Assembly (NCBI GenBank): GCA_018222805.1
Contig: JAAEZQ010000005.1
Coordinates: forward strand, 62,001-126,000
Length of the DNA: 64,000 nt
Direction: 5' to 3'
From: Vibrionaceae bacterium
GTDB lineage: Bacteria; Pseudomonadota; Gammaproteobacteria; Enterobacterales; Vibrionaceae
Shown: positions 63,604-64,000 of the stretch, one piece after another
Layout of the letters: each line of letters begins with the position of its first letter
How positions within the stretch are numbered: the first letter of the stretch is position 1
Notes under the pieces: generated by a model
Seen by the model: only the letters and a program-made list of their open reading frames with translations
Database searches by the model: none
What the model was told of the DNA's origin: nothing
Program-made: the position numbers and the translations under genes

Positions 63604-64000
63604 TCACAGCAGCGCCGATGATTCCGACAACAAACGGCGAGCAATAATCAACCGCATTATCTCGTTGGTGCCTTCAAGTATCTGGTGCACACGAACGTCT
63701 CGGAAATAACGCTCCATTGGGTATTCTTTGATATAGCCGTAACCGCCATATAACTGCAGTGCTTGATCACAGACTTGGAACCCGACATCCGTTGCAAAAC
63801 GTTTTGCCATTGCACAGTAAGTCGTTGCGTTTGGGTCACCTTTATCGAGTTTACTCGCGGCATAACGTACCAGTTGCCTTGCTGCAACCAGTTCTGTCGC
63901 CATGTCAGCTAATTTGAATTGCAGTGCCTGAAATTGAGCTAGAGATTTGCCGAACTGTTTTCGTTCCTGCATGTACTGAGTGGCGTGGTTAAGTGCCTGT
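63604..64000 (-). CDS. Acyl-CoA dehydrogenase, C-terminal part (runs off the window)
   Basis: About 132 residues of the C-terminal helical domain, with SLAQFQALQFKLADMATEL, GYIKEYPMERYFRDVRVHQILEGTNEIMR. The ending EGTNEIMR is the family FAD-binding signature. Frame continues past position 64000, so the N-terminal domain is missing from the window only. The operon (dehydrogenase, hydratase, hydrolase, mmsB) suits isobutyryl-CoA dehydrogenase. Its electrons would go to ETF and to the EtfD of this window. Confidence 0.88.
   Translation of the reverse strand, partial: QALNHATQYMQERKQFGKSLAQFQALQFKLADMATELVAARQLVRYAASKLDKGDPNATTYCAMAKRFATDVGFQVCDQALQLYGGYGYIKEYPMERYFRDVRVHQILEGTNEIMRLIIARRLLSESSALL

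Noticed and set aside
1..64000. CRISPR arrays, tRNA or rRNA genes
   Set aside because: I saw no regularly spaced direct repeats and no cloverleaf or rRNA-like sequence in this window.

Overview
The window looks like a Vibrio chromosome, probably of the Harveyi/parahaemolyticus type. The housekeeping proteins read as typical Vibrionaceae proteins, GC content is moderate, and three stretches match the long Vibrio superintegron attC repeats (about 113-126 bp). The species call is inference from sequence character only.

Layout. 0-2.8 kb: the edge of a minus-strand integron cassette run (a DUF1456 protein, and a secreted protein of unknown function). An intact IS1111-type element (648-2013) sits exactly at the recombination core of an attC site. 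3.3-4.5 kb: a small HPt/phosphorelay-like operon. 4.6-18.4 kb: ordinary chromosome, with a GST/TetR/PPC group, a branched-chain aminotransferase, YbiB, a HAAAP-type serine transporter, copper-handling proteins, a YegD-type Hsp70 and several membrane proteins. This part also holds a candidate sigma-54 promoter with NtrC-like upstream sites driving a short minus-strand RNA (9617-9744), and a 32-residue membrane-protein gene behind an FNR/CRP-like box.

19.0-41.1 kb is the metabolic accessory core. It contains: (a) a 2-oxoacid dehydrogenase operon, E1alpha-E1beta-E2; (b) an ETF-ubiquinone oxidoreductase; (c) a three-domain protein with an acyl carrier domain, an acyl-adenylating domain and a PlsC acyltransferase; (d) two minus-strand secreted-protein genes; (e) a tightly coupled operon of an acetyl-CoA-synthetase-like ligase, a fused E1alpha-beta, a second lipoyl E2, a free acyl carrier protein and a PEP synthase; and (f) a convergent three-gene operon for a cytosolic formate dehydrogenase with iron-sulfur and flavin electron-transfer subunits. 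Neither E2 set brings its own E3. The E1(alpha-beta)/E2/ACP arrangement resembles systems that load a two-carbon acyl group onto an ACP, and this is my main candidate for an undescribed pathway.

41.4-47.4 kb: a Ca-type P-type ATPase, a secreted intradiol dioxygenase-like protein, a decayed pair of integron cassettes (44.99-46.33 kb) ending in a fossil of an IS1111-type element in a second attC core, and ThpR. 47.4-52.3 kb: an AGCS amino-acid symporter and a complete arginine ABC transporter (artPIQM order on the minus strand) behind ArgR-like boxes. 52.5-57.6 kb: an AT-rich, sparsely coding region with a BBE-type flavoenzyme, a vanadium-haloperoxidase-like secreted protein with an altered PSGH motif, and a homocysteine methyltransferase remnant. 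57.6-59.5 kb: a divergent TetR/Old-Yellow-Enzyme pair with tandem operators. 59.7-64 kb: a valine-degradation operon (acyl-CoA dehydrogenase, enoyl-CoA hydratase, 3-hydroxyisobutyryl-CoA hydrolase, 3-hydroxyisobutyrate dehydrogenase and an SDR) running off the right edge.
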